Position numbers and translations under genes: made by a program | Shown here: in pieces, positions 17,862 to 27,010 of the stretch | Position numbering within the stretch: the first letter of the stretch is position 1 | Layout of the letters: each line of letters begins with the position of its first letter | NCBI RefSeq assembly: GCF_007990265.1 | Contig: NZ_BJWH01000017.1 | Coordinates: 1 to 64,000 of the forward strand | DNA: 64,000 bases | From: Cellulomonas terrae | GTDB taxonomy: Bacteria > Actinomycetota > Actinomycetes > Actinomycetales > Cellulomonadaceae | Reading direction: 5' to 3' | Notes under the pieces: generated by a model | Databases searched by the model: none | Told to the model about the DNA's origin: nothing | Seen by the model: only the letters and a program-made list of their open reading frames with translations

Positions 17862-18453
17862 CGCCGCTGTGGCCGCTCCGGCGGGCACGGCAGGAAGCGT
17901 CGCTCCCACTGTCGTCAAGATCGTCGTCGCCGGCGGGTTCGCCGTCGGCAAGACGACCTTCATCGGCTCCATCTCGGACATCGAGCCCCTCAACACCGAG
18001 GCCGCGATGACCGAGCACTCGGTCGGCGTCGACGACGCCGGCGGTGTGTCCGACCGCAAGACGACCACCACGGTGGCGATGGACTTCGGTCGCATCGCTC
18101 TCCCGGGGTCGCTCTGGCTCTACCTGTTCGGTACCCCTGGCCAGGACCGGTTCCTGTTCATGTGGGACGACCTGGTCCGCGGTGCCATCGGCGCCGTCGT
18201 CCTGGTCGACACCGACCGGCTCGACCAGTGCTTCCCGGCCGTGGACTACTTCGAGAGCCGTGGCATCCCGTTCGTCGTGGGTGTCAACTGCTTCGACGGC
18301 GTCGCCAAGCACCAGCTGGACGACGTCCGCGAGGCGCTCGCGATCCCGGCGCACGTGCCGGTCCTGTACACGGACGCACGCTCGCGTGCGGCCACCAAGC
18401 AGGCGCTGATCTCCCTCGTGCAGCTCGCGATGGAGCGTCTGCGCAGCCGGTGA
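17842..18453 (+). CDS. cvnD: CvnD: conservon small GTPase
   Basis: A 203-residue Ras-like GTP-binding protein. The P-loop GGFAVGKTTF lies at residues 31-40, a Thr-rich switch (DRKTTTTVAMDFG) at 71-83, and FGTPGQDRF at 96-104 is the G3 motif in the TPGQ form usual for conservon GTPases. The G4 position reads NCFDG instead of NKxD, as in other CvnD proteins. It would cycle between GDP and GTP under control of CvnB. ATG 17842 lies inside the end of cvnC. A GC-rich hairpin follows the stop and ends the operon. Confidence 0.93.
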   Translation: MAFPPSDAAVAAPAGTAGSVAPTVVKIVVAGGFAVGKTTFIGSISDIEPLNTEAAMTEHSVGVDDAGGVSDRKTTTTVAMDFGRIALPGSLWLYLFGTPGQDRFLFMWDDLVRGAIGAVVLVDTDRLDQCFPAVDYFESRGIPFVVGVNCFDGVAKHQLDDVREALAIPAHVPVLYTDARSRAATKQALISLVQLAMERLRSR

Positions 18454-18476
18454 CCCTCGACGTCTCACCGCGACCT

Positions 18477-18504
18477 CGGCCGGCCCCTGCAGGGGGGCCG
18501 GCCG
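18477..18504 (+). terminator. terminator hairpin after cvnD
   Basis: CGGCCGGCCCC (18477-18487) pairs exactly with 18494-18504 around a six-base loop, 23 bases after the cvnD stop. There is no T-run, as often in high-GC actinobacteria. It separates the conservon from the PIN-domain gene. Confidence 0.7.
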
Positions 18505-18539
18505 TCGTCCTGCACGGGTCGGTGCGCGATCATGGGGGA

Positions 18540-19073
18540 GTGTCCGCCCCGTCCTCCGGCCCGTGGCCGCGCCCGCCCGGCGACGGCGGCGTCCTGCCGC
18601 AGCCGCGGCCGGCGGGCGACGACGTGGGGCAGCCCCCGGCGGTGCCCCGTCCGGTGACCCGGGTGTACGCGGACGGGTCCGCGCTGTCGCGGTACCTGGT
18701 CGGTGCACCGTGCCGTGCGCAGTGGCTCGCCTGGACGGCCGAGCACGAGTCCCGGCTCGTGACGACGCCGCTCGGTCTGACCGAGCTGCGCCGGGTCGCG
18801 CAACCGCGCGGGATCGACGCGACGGGGGTCGCGCACGACGTCGAGGAACGCCTCGAGGTCATCCGGTTCTCCGACCAGACCCTGAAGGCGGCGACGAAGG
18901 TCTCGGGGGTCCTCCCGCCGTTCGTCGCGCTGCACATCGGGGCGGCGCTGGCGCACCCGGACGTGTCGAGCGTCGCGACGTACGACGTCCAGCTGGCCCA
19001 GGTGTCCGCCCTCCACGGCCTCACCGTGGTGTCGCCGGGGTGGCCCTCGTCCTGGTGGGAACGCGAAGGCTAG
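18540..19073 (+). CDS. PIN-domain protein (VapC-like)
   Basis: A 177-residue protein if started at GTG 18540. The first 40 residues are proline/glycine-rich and may be unstructured or untranslated; in-frame GTGs at 18624, 18642 and 18654 would remove them. The PIN core begins VYADGSALSRYL (Asp45), continues TPLGLTELRRV (Glu82) and ends with VATYDVQLAQVSALHGL, giving the acidic metal-binding residues of VapC-type ribonucleases. No antitoxin-sized gene lies directly upstream or downstream, so it is a solitary PIN protein or its antitoxin is elsewhere. Confidence 0.75.
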   Translation: MSAPSSGPWPRPPGDGGVLPQPRPAGDDVGQPPAVPRPVTRVYADGSALSRYLVGAPCRAQWLAWTAEHESRLVTTPLGLTELRRVAQPRGIDATGVAHDVEERLEVIRFSDQTLKAATKVSGVLPPFVALHIGAALAHPDVSSVATYDVQLAQVSALHGLTVVSPGWPSSWWEREG

Positions 19074-19106
19074 GCACGGCACGCTCCGCGAGCCTAGGTT
19101 CGGAGG

Positions 19107-20597
19107 ATGACGGACGACGGTGGTGCACGGCCCGCGACGGTGCTGGATCCCGGAGCCGTCGGACCCGCCCCGCCGTTGACGCCGACCCGACGACGCGCCC
19201 CGGCGCAGGTCCATCTGCTGAGCCGCAGCGAGCGTGAGTCGCGGGGGTCGGCCGCCCGGGTGCTGCTCCCGCGCGAGAACCTCGCGGAGGTCGGGACGGC
19301 GACCAAGCGTCCCGACCCCGTCGACCTGCTGGTGTCGCAGGGCCGGTCCCGCGTGCCGGAGCTGCTCCCGCTGCGGTACGGGCGCATGTCGGCGTCGGCG
19401 TTCGCCTTCTACCGCGGGGCGGCGCTGCTCATGGCCTCCGACCTCGCGGCGACTCCGGACTCCGGGCTGGACGTCCAGCTCTGCGGTGACGCGCACATGT
19501 CGAACTTCGGGCTCTACGGCACCCCGGAGCGCCGGATGCTCTTCGACCTCAACGACTTCGACGAGACCCTGCCGAGTCCGTTCGAGTGGGACGTGAAGCG
19601 GCTGCTGGCGAGCGTCGAGATCGCTGCGCGCAGCATCGGTGCGGGGGACAAGGAGCGTCGCAGGATCGCGATGGACGTCGCGAAGGCCTACCGGACGGCC
19701 ATCCGGGAGTTCGCGACACGGTCGAACCTCGACGTCTGGTACGCCCGGCTCGACGTCGACGACTTCCTGCGTGACCACGGCGCGTCGTTGGGCAAGGCGC
19801 AGACGAAGACGACGCAGTCGACGGTGAAGAAGGCGCGCAGCCGGGACCACCTCCGGTCGGTGGAGAAGCTGACGCAGGTGGTGGACGGTCGGCGGCAGTT
19901 CGTGTCCGACCCGCCTCTGGTGCAGACGTTGGAGGAGCTGCTCGGCGAGCAGGCGCCGGTCTTCCGGGCCGCGATGGGTGAGCTGGTGCACGCCTACCAG
20001 GGGACGCTCCAGCCGGACCGGCGGCACCTCGTCGGGCAGTACAGGCTCGTCGACATGGCCCGCAAGGTCGTCGGTGTCGGCAGCGTCGGTACCCGGGCGT
20101 GGATCCTGCTGCTGGAGGGCGCCGACGACACCGACCACCTGATCCTGCAGGCCAAGGAGGCACAGTCCTCGGTGCTGGAGCAGTTCCTCGGGGCGAGCGA
20201 GTACACGCAGTCGGGGCAGCGCGTGGTCGAGGGGCAGCGACTCATGCAGGCGGCGAGCGACGCGATGCTCGGGTGGCAGCGGACGCGCGGGATCGACGGG
20301 GTCGAGCGCGACTTCTACGTCCGCCAGCTGCGCGACTGGAAGGGCTCGGCGGTCATCGAGGGCATGCGTCCCGAGGGCTTCAGCCGGTACGGGGGGCTCT
20401 GCGCGTGGACCCTCGCCCGCGCGCACGCACGGTCGGGCGACCGGGTGGCCATCGCGGCGTACCTCGGGGGTTCGAAGGCGGCCGACGAGGCGTTCGCCTC
20501 CTTCGCGGCGTCGTACGCGGACCGCAACGAGTCGGACCACGCCGCCCTCGTGGCGGCCATCGGCTCCGGCCGTCTCGCGGCGGTGCACGGGATCTGA
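19107..20597 (+). CDS. DUF2252 protein
   Basis: A 496-residue DUF2252 protein of unknown function. GDAHMSNFG (about 128-136) and DLNDFDE (about 149-155) recall the catalytic-loop and metal-binding motifs of kinase-like aminoglycoside phosphotransferase folds, which this family is thought to share; the link is inferred. Other family blocks visible are LLPLRYGRMSASAFAFYRG, WDVKRLLASVEIAAR, FYVRQLRDWKGS and LARAHARSGD. Length is typical. The N-terminal 40 residues are low-complexity, so a later start is possible. It stands 33 bases after the PIN gene and converges on cutC. Confidence 0.85.
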   Translation: MTDDGGARPATVLDPGAVGPAPPLTPTRRRAPAQVHLLSRSERESRGSAARVLLPRENLAEVGTATKRPDPVDLLVSQGRSRVPELLPLRYGRMSASAFAFYRGAALLMASDLAATPDSGLDVQLCGDAHMSNFGLYGTPERRMLFDLNDFDETLPSPFEWDVKRLLASVEIAARSIGAGDKERRRIAMDVAKAYRTAIREFATRSNLDVWYARLDVDDFLRDHGASLGKAQTKTTQSTVKKARSRDHLRSVEKLTQVVDGRRQFVSDPPLVQTLEELLGEQAPVFRAAMGELVHAYQGTLQPDRRHLVGQYRLVDMARKVVGVGSVGTRAWILLLEGADDTDHLILQAKEAQSSVLEQFLGASEYTQSGQRVVEGQRLMQAASDAMLGWQRTRGIDGVERDFYVRQLRDWKGSAVIEGMRPEGFSRYGGLCAWTLARAHARSGDRVAIAAYLGGSKAADEAFASFAASYADRNESDHAALVAAIGSGRLAAVHGI

Positions 20598-20604
20598 CGG
20601 ACGG

Positions 20605-21321
20605 TCAGCCTCGGCCGAGCGCTGCGACGGCCGCCGACACGAGCGCGGGATCCGTCGTCGTGTAGCCGGACGCTCCGCCGCCCGGCCCGCCGGACTCGTC
20701 GACGTGCCGGCTGGCGGACAGGTGCACGGCGTCGACACCGGTGCCGACGAGGGCGGGGATGTCCGCGGGCCGCACCCCGCCGCCGGCCATGACCTGGAGG
20801 CGTCCGGCCGCGTGGGCGACCGCGGCGGCGAGCCGGTCGAGGCCGTCGATGCTCCGCGGCGCACCGCCGGACGTGAGCACGCGGACGACGCCGAGCCCGA
20901 CGAGGTCCTCGAGCGCGGGCTCCAGCGACGGCACCACGTCGAGCGCCCGGTGGAAGGTGACCTCGCGCCCGTCGGCGGCCTCGACGAGGCGCAGGACCGC
21001 CGACCGGTCGACGGAGCCGACGGGCGTCAGTGCGCCGACGACGACCCCTGCTGCGCCGGCCCGCACGGCGGCCCGCACGTCGCGGACCTGCACGTCGACC
21101 TCGTCGGCGGTGTAGACGAACGACCCGGCGCGGGGACGGACGAGGACGTGCACGCCGACGTGCGCCGGCAGCGCGGCGACGACGGCGTCGAGGAGCCCGA
21201 TGCTCGGTGTGAGGCCACCTGTGCTGGCGAGGGCTGCGCACAGCTCGAGCCGGTCGGCGCCGAGCCGGGCCGCCTGGACGGCGCCGGCGAGGTCCTGGAC
21301 GGCGATCTCGAGGAGCGTCAT
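20605..21321 (-). CDS. cutC: CutC family protein
   Basis: A 238-residue TIM-barrel protein of the CutC family (LEIAVQDLAGAVQAARLGADRLELC, GGLTPS, VLVRPRAGSFVYT, VTFHRALDV, VLTSGGAP, VMAGGGVRPADI). The family was linked to copper homeostasis, but that role is weakly supported. Its ATG overlaps the EIIA stop by four bases, placing it last in the leftward gntR-EIIB-EIIB-EIIA operon. That suggests a link to sugar or amino-sugar metabolism here; inference only. Confidence 0.88.
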   Translation of the reverse strand: MTLLEIAVQDLAGAVQAARLGADRLELCAALASTGGLTPSIGLLDAVVAALPAHVGVHVLVRPRAGSFVYTADEVDVQVRDVRAAVRAGAAGVVVGALTPVGSVDRSAVLRLVEAADGREVTFHRALDVVPSLEPALEDLVGLGVVRVLTSGGAPRSIDGLDRLAAAVAHAAGRLQVMAGGGVRPADIPALVGTGVDAVHLSASRHVDESGGPGGGASGYTTTDPALVSAAVAALGRG

Positions 21322-21773
21322 GCCCAGGACAGCAACGGCTCGCCGGCGGCGACGGTGTCGCCCGGACGTGCGAGCCGGGTGAGGGCGTCGGGACCCGCGT
21401 CGAGGCCCACGACGGGACAGACCGGGGAGCGTCCGCCCAGCGCGGACGGGTCCCAGCTGACGACGACCTGTCCCGCGGTGACGACCGCACCCTCGGCGGC
21501 GTGCAGCGTGAAGCCAGCGCCGCCGAGCTCGACGGTGTCGATGCCGAGGTGCACCAGCACCGCGCGCCCGTCGTCGTGCTGCACGACGAAGGCGTGGGGG
21601 TGGAGCTTCACGATGGTGCCGCCGATGGGGGAGATGACCTCCGAGCCGGCGGCGAGCGGCGGGTCGAGCGCGAGGCCGGGGCCGACGAGCTCGGCGGAGA
21701 ACACCGGGTCGGCGACCTCGGACAGGCCCAGGACCTGGCCGCTCACGGGGGACAGCACGGTCAGGGTCGGCAT
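21318..21773 (-). CDS. PTS glucose-type EIIA protein
   Basis: A 151-residue soluble phosphocarrier of the Crr (glucose/GlcNAc) family. ISPIGGTIVKLHPHAFVVQ holds His60, and VLVHLGIDTVELGG holds His75, which corresponds to the phosphorylated histidine of E. coli EIIA-Glc. It passes phosphate from HPr to EIIB. As a stand-alone EIIA it complements the separate EIIB and EIIC genes of the cluster. Its start overlaps the EIIB stop by one base. Confidence 0.92.
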   Translation of the reverse strand: MPTLTVLSPVSGQVLGLSEVADPVFSAELVGPGLALDPPLAAGSEVISPIGGTIVKLHPHAFVVQHDDGRAVLVHLGIDTVELGGAGFTLHAAEGAVVTAGQVVVSWDPSALGGRSPVCPVVGLDAGPDALTRLARPGDTVAAGEPLLSWA

Positions 21774-22003
21774 CAGCGCAGGTCCTCGATGTCGGAGGCG
21801 AGCGTGTCCGCCTCGGGCCCGACGATGACCTGGACGGCCACACCGGACCGGACGACCGCGATGGCACCGGCGGCCCTGAGCCCGGGCTCGTCGACGAGCG
21901 ACGGGTTCTCCACCTCGACGCGCAGGCGGGTGATGCACGGCTCGAGGTCGAGGACGTTGGCGTCCCCACCCAGCGCGGCAAGGATCTGCTCGGCCTTCGT
22001 CAC
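21773..22003 (-). CDS. PTS glucose/GlcNAc-type EIIB protein (copy 1)
   Basis: A 76-residue EIIB domain as an independent protein. MTKAEQILAALGGDANVLDL is followed by EPCITRLR, in which Cys23 is the phosphorylated residue, and by VQVIVGPEAD near the end. It would receive phosphate from EIIA and give it to the sugar bound by EIIC at 23181. It is clearly similar to the EIIB gene just upstream, so the two are a tandem duplication. Confidence 0.92.
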   Translation of the reverse strand: MTKAEQILAALGGDANVLDLEPCITRLRVEVENPSLVDEPGLRAAGAIAVVRSGVAVQVIVGPEADTLASDIEDLR

Positions 22004-22013
22004 GTCCTGCTCC

Positions 22014-22259
22014 TCACATCAGCTCGTCGAGATCGGTGGCGATGAGGTCGACGTGCGGCCCCACCACCACCTGGACCACGCGTCCGGAGATCATCACGCC
22101 GAACGCCCCGGCGGCACGCAGCCCCGCGGCGTCGACCCTGCTCGCGTCGCGCACGAGCGACCGCAGCCGCGTGGTGCACGGCTCGATCTCGTCGATGTTG
22201 TCGACGCCTCCGAGGGCGGCCAGGATCGCAGCCGCCTGGTCTCTGCTCTGCGGCCTCAT
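22014..22259 (-). CDS. PTS glucose/GlcNAc-type EIIB protein (copy 2)
   Basis: An 81-residue EIIB domain with the EPCTTRLR motif (Cys28) and the same fold pattern as copy 1 (AAGAFGVMISGRVVQVVVGPHVD). The start overlaps the gntR stop (ATGA), and copy 1 begins 10 bases after its stop. Both keep the cysteine, so both should be active; whether they serve the same EIIC or different permeases is not visible. Confidence 0.9.
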   Translation of the reverse strand: MRPQSRDQAAAILAALGGVDNIDEIEPCTTRLRSLVRDASRVDAAGLRAAGAFGVMISGRVVQVVVGPHVDLIATDLDELM

Positions 22260-23047
22260 TGCCGTCCTCCTGTGGGGGTGGTTGCCGGTTCCAGGTCACT
22301 CTCAGCGCGACGACGGGGGACCAGCGCGGGCCGTGGCGCTCGCAGCGGGACCCACACGCTGTAGCGGTCGGCGCGGTAGCAGGCGCGGGAGAACATCGTG
22401 GCCGTGTCGACGGAGTAGGTGCGGCGCTCGGCGCGCAGGACCGCGCGGGCGTCGCCGAGCCCCAGCAGGGACGCCTCGGTGTCGGTCGCCTCGTCGGCGG
22501 AGAGCGTGTCCTCGCCCCACTCGGGGGCCAGCCCGCGCTCGCGCAGCGCCTCGTACATGCTCGCGGGGGGCCCGTCGTCGAAGAGGGTGGGCGCCAGGGC
22601 GACGGGCACCCAGGCCTGCTCGATGCAGATGGGGACGCCGTCGGCGCTGCGCACCCGGTACAGGAAGTGGACCTTGGTGCGCGGCTCGAGCTCGAGCGCG
22701 GTGGCGACGTCGGGGGTCGCGGCGACGACCTGCGCGGTGAGCACGGTGGTCGCGGGCTCCATCCCGCGCCGGCGCATCTCCTCGCCGAACGTGGTCAGCC
22801 GCATCTCGAAGTCCATGCGCTGCGGGGCGACGAACGTGCCGCGCCCCTGCTCGCGGACGAGGACGCCGTCCGTCACGAGGGTGTCGACCGCCTGCCGCAC
22901 GGTCATCCGGGACAGGCCGAACTGCTGGCTGAGGTGCCGCTCCGACGGGATCGCGTCACCGACCCGGAGCTCCTGCGCGACGAGGGTGGCCAGGTGGTCG
23001 CGCACGGTCAGGTACTTGTGCGCGCTGCCGTGCTCCGGTTCGTCCAC
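22256..23047 (-). CDS. GntR/HutC-family regulator, DasR/NagR-like
   Basis: A 263-residue regulator. Residues about 10-75 form the GntR winged helix (IPSERHLSQQFGLSRMTVRQAVDTLV, GRGTFVAPQ), and about 90-240 the UTRA effector domain of the HutC subfamily. DasR/NagR proteins bind dre sites and release them on sensing glucosamine-6-phosphate or related ligands. Two dre-like sites lie just upstream in the divergent promoter, and one before ptsH, so it probably controls this PTS cluster and itself. Start is GTG 23047 with AAAGGAG upstream. It leads the EIIB-EIIB-EIIA-cutC operon. Confidence 0.87.
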   Translation of the reverse strand: MDEPEHGSAHKYLTVRDHLATLVAQELRVGDAIPSERHLSQQFGLSRMTVRQAVDTLVTDGVLVREQGRGTFVAPQRMDFEMRLTTFGEEMRRRGMEPATTVLTAQVVAATPDVATALELEPRTKVHFLYRVRSADGVPICIEQAWVPVALAPTLFDDGPPASMYEALRERGLAPEWGEDTLSADEATDTEASLLGLGDARAVLRAERRTYSVDTATMFSRACYRADRYSVWVPLRAPRPALVPRRRAESDLEPATTPTGGRQ

Positions 23048-23107
23048 GCGGTGCCACTCCTTTGCGACGACGGTCGGCGTCGTCGCGACGTGACCCTTGA
23101 CACATCA

Positions 23108-23123
23108 TGAGGTCTAGACCAGT
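23108..23123. promoter_or_regulatory. dre-like operator 1 (gntR/EIIC divergent promoter)
   Basis: TGAGGTCTAGACCAGT is centred on the palindrome GGTCTAGACC and matches 13 of 16 positions of the dre pattern ACTGGTCTAGACCAGT. It lies 61 bases before the gntR start and 58 before the EIIC start. Confidence 0.75.
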
Positions 23124-23132
23124 CTGCTCGCA

Positions 23133-23148
23133 ACTGGTCCAGACCAGA
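23133..23148. promoter_or_regulatory. dre-like operator 2 (EIIC promoter)
   Basis: ACTGGTCCAGACCAGA matches 14 of 16 positions of the dre pattern. Its centre is 25 bases from that of operator 1, about 2.5 helical turns, so two dimers could bind side by side. It lies 33 bases before the EIIC ATG. Confidence 0.75.
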
Positions 23149-23180
23149 CAGATCCCAGGACACCCAACGAGGAGTGCTCC

Positions 23181-24499
<1,319 letters not shown>

Positions 24500-24503
<4 letters not shown>

Positions 24504-26197
24504 CCTCCGCGGTCGCCGCCGCACCGCTGACCCTGAGGGGGTTCGGGGTCAGCCCAGGACGTCGGGCAGGTGTCGTGGCGCGCATGCCCGACGCCCCGCC
24601 CGCGCCGTCGCCCGAGCCGTCGGCTCCGGGCACGGACCTGGAGGCTGCGGCGACCGCGGTCGACGAGGCGGCCGCGCGGGTCCGCGACGCGCTGGCCCGC
24701 GCAGCCGAGCAGGCGAGCGGCGACGCGGCCGACATCCTCGCGGTCACCGCGGCGATGGCGGCCGACCCGTCGCTCGCCGACGAGGCCCGGCGGCGGGTGC
24801 TGGAGAACCGGTCCACGCCCGCGCGGGCGGTGTGGGACGCAGCCGAGCTCGTCGCGGAGCAGCTCCGCGCACTGGGCGGGATGTTCGCCGACCGGGCGCG
24901 GGACGTGCAGGACGTGCGGGACCGGATCGTCGCGGAGCTGCTGGACCTGCGGGCGCCGGGCGTGCCCGACCTCGGCGCGCCGTTCGTGCTGGTGGCGCGG
25001 GATCTCGCCCCCGCGGACACCGCACGGCTGGACCCGGAGCGCGTCCTCGCGATCGTGACCGCGGGCGGCGGGCCGACCGCGCACACCGCCATCCTGGCGC
25101 GGTCGCTGGGCATCCCGTGCGTCGTCGCGGTGGCCGGTGCGCTCGACATCGCCGACGGCGAGACGGTGCTCGTCGACGGCTCGACCGGGGACGTCGTCCG
25201 GCACCCGGCACCCGAGGCGGTCGAGCGCGCCGCGCACGCCAGGCCGCGGCGGACCCGGCTCGAGCACCCCGGACGCACCGCTGACGGGCACGCCGTCGCG
25301 CTGCTGGCCAACGTCGGCGACCCCGCCGGTGCGGTCGCGGCGGCCGACGTCGGCGCGGAGGGGATCGGCCTGTTCCGCACCGAGTTCGGCTTCCTCGGCC
25401 GGACCGCCCCGCCGACCGTCCAGGAGCAGGTGGCGGCCTACGCGCAGGTGTTCGCGGCGTTCCCCGGGCGGCGCGTCGTGATCCGCACGCTCGACGCCGG
25501 GGCCGACAAGCCCCTGCCGTTCGTGACGGCCGCGGGGGAGCCCAACCCGGCGCTCGGCGTGCGCGGGCTGCGCACGTCCTGGGCGCACCCGGCAGTCCTC
25601 GACGACCAGCTCGCCGCGATCGCGCAGGCCGCGGCGTCGTCGTCGGCGGACGTCTGGGTGATGGCTCCCATGGTCGCGACCGCCGACGAGGCCGACGCCT
25701 TCGTCGACCGTTGCACCGCCCACGGCCTGGCGCACGCCGGGATCATGGTCGAGGTCCCCGCCGCCGCGCTCCGCTCCGCCGACCTGCTGGACCGCGCCCG
25801 GTTCGCCAGCCTCGGCACCAACGACCTCACGCAGTACGCCATGGCGGCGGACCGCGAGCTCGCCGGCCTCGCTCAGCTGTCGACACCGTGGCAGCCCGCG
25901 GTCCTCTCGCTGGTCCAGCTCGCCTGCGCGGGCGGCGTCGCACGGGACCGGCCCGTGGGGGTCTGCGGTGAGGCCGCGGCCGACCCCGCGCTCGCTCCGG
26001 TGCTGGTCGGGCTGGGCGTCACGTCGCTGTCGATGACGGCGCGCGCGCTCCCCGACGTCGGCGCGGTGCTCGCCTCGGTGACGCTGGACGAGTGCCGGGC
26101 GCTCGCTGCCCTGGCGCTCGCGCAGCGCACTCCCGACGAGGCGCGGTCGGCGGTCCGCGCCTCGCTCGGGGACGTGCTCGACGAGCTGGGGCTCTAG
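24500..26197 (+). CDS. ptsI: PTS enzyme I (PEP-protein phosphotransferase)
   Basis: A 565-residue cytoplasmic enzyme that takes phosphate from phosphoenolpyruvate and gives it to HPr. The phosphorylated histidine is His195 in GGGPTAHTAILARSLGIP. The PEP-binding barrel has IGLFRTEFGFL, RTLDAGADKPLPF, GTNDLTQYAMAADRE and VCGEAAAD with catalytic Cys489. Length agrees with the family. ATG 24500 overlaps the EIIC stop by four bases. Its stop codon overlaps the stop of the convergent ptsH by three bases. Confidence 0.95.
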
Positions 26198-26457
26198 GCC
26201 GACTGCTGGAGGAACTGCTCCAGCACGTCGATCGACGCAGCCGCGTCGGCGTCGTCGTCGGCCGTCGCCAGCACGACCTCGTCGCCGGACCCGACCCCCA
26301 GCGTCATGATCGCGAGGATCGACGCGGTCGCGACGGGCGTCCCGCCGGTCTTCGCGATGGTGACCTTCGCGGGGAGCTTCCCGGCCGCCGCGACGAACTG
26401 GGCGGCGGGGCGGGCGTGCAGCCCCTCGGGGAGTGCGACGACGACGGAACGCTGCAT
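26194..26457 (-). CDS. ptsH: PTS phosphocarrier HPr
   Basis: An 87-residue HPr. PEGLHARPAAQFV carries His14, phosphorylated by enzyme I, and the region TASILAIMTLGVGSGDEV matches the second conserved segment around the regulatory serine. It hands phosphate to EIIA. Start is ATG 26457 with AGGAGG upstream (GGCAGGCCAT on the other strand). A dre-like site lies 44-59 bases upstream, so the general PTS protein is under the same control as the permease. It is transcribed opposite to ptsI and converges on it. Confidence 0.95.
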   Translation of the reverse strand: MQRSVVVALPEGLHARPAAQFVAAAGKLPAKVTIAKTGGTPVATASILAIMTLGVGSGDEVVLATADDDADAAASIDVLEQFLQQSA

Positions 26458-26500
26458 GGCCTGCCTCCTGGGGCGGGTCGACGATGACCTCACCGACCAT

Positions 26501-26516
26501 ACTGGTCTAGACCATG
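26501..26516. promoter_or_regulatory. dre-like operator 3 (ptsH promoter)
   Basis: ACTGGTCTAGACCATG matches 14 of 16 positions of the dre pattern, with the full central TGGTCTAGACCA. It precedes ptsH on the minus strand and lies 53 bases from the tRNA-Ser gene on the other side. Confidence 0.8.
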
Positions 26517-26568
26517 TTCGCGCGAGTGCTTGTGGGAGACTCGTGCCGCTGCGGGCTCGTCCCGCACG

Positions 26569-26660
26569 GGAGGGCTGTCTGAGCGGCCGAAAGAGACGGT
26601 CTTGAAAACCGTTGGAGCGGGACAACCCCGTTCTCGTGGGTTCGAATCCCACGCCCTCCG
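26569..26660 (+). tRNA. tRNA-Ser(TGA)
   Basis: A class II tRNA of 92 bases. The acceptor arms GGAGGGC and GCCCTCC pair fully, the anticodon stem ACGGT/ACCGT encloses the loop CTTGAAA with anticodon TGA (reads UCA), a long variable arm follows, and the T arm is GTGGGTTCGAATCCCAC. G is the discriminator; CCA is not encoded in full. It is charged by the seryl-tRNA synthetase at 2444. Confidence 0.96.
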
Positions 26661-26673
26661 CCGACGGTGGGGC

Positions 26674-26874
26674 TCACTCGTCCTCGCCCGTGGTCGGGAT
26701 GACGAGGGTGGCTCGGACGGTGACCGGCCCCTCGATGCTGGGGTCCGCCGTGGTGCGGTCCGGGTGGTCCCGATAGCCGCCCTCGTCGACGTCCTCCTTG
26801 GGTTCGCCGAGGTTCTCCTCGACGGTGCCGAGGTCGTCCTCGCTGTCAGACGGTCGCGGCTGCTCGTGCGACAT
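26674..26874 (-). CDS. small acidic hypothetical protein
   Basis: A 66-residue hydrophilic, acidic protein of unknown function. It begins MSHEQPRPSDSEDDLGTVEENLGEPKED and ends with a short beta-like segment (PVTVRATLVIPTTGEDE). No membrane segment, cysteine or known domain is visible. A good ribosome site, GAGGAGAG, lies eight bases before the ATG, which is the main support for calling it a gene. It is transcribed toward the tRNA-Ser gene. Confidence 0.65.
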   Translation of the reverse strand: MSHEQPRPSDSEDDLGTVEENLGEPKEDVDEGGYRDHPDRTTADPSIEGPVTVRATLVIPTTGEDE

Positions 26875-27010
26875 GGGTCTCTCCTCGGGTGCGACGGCGT
26901 GCTGCTGGGGCGCACCCCACGATCGCAGGCCGCCCCCGGCAGCCGCCGGAGGACGACGACTGAGTCGTGCCGGTCTCGCGGGTTCGTCGGCCCGGACCTA
27001 GGCTCGCCGC

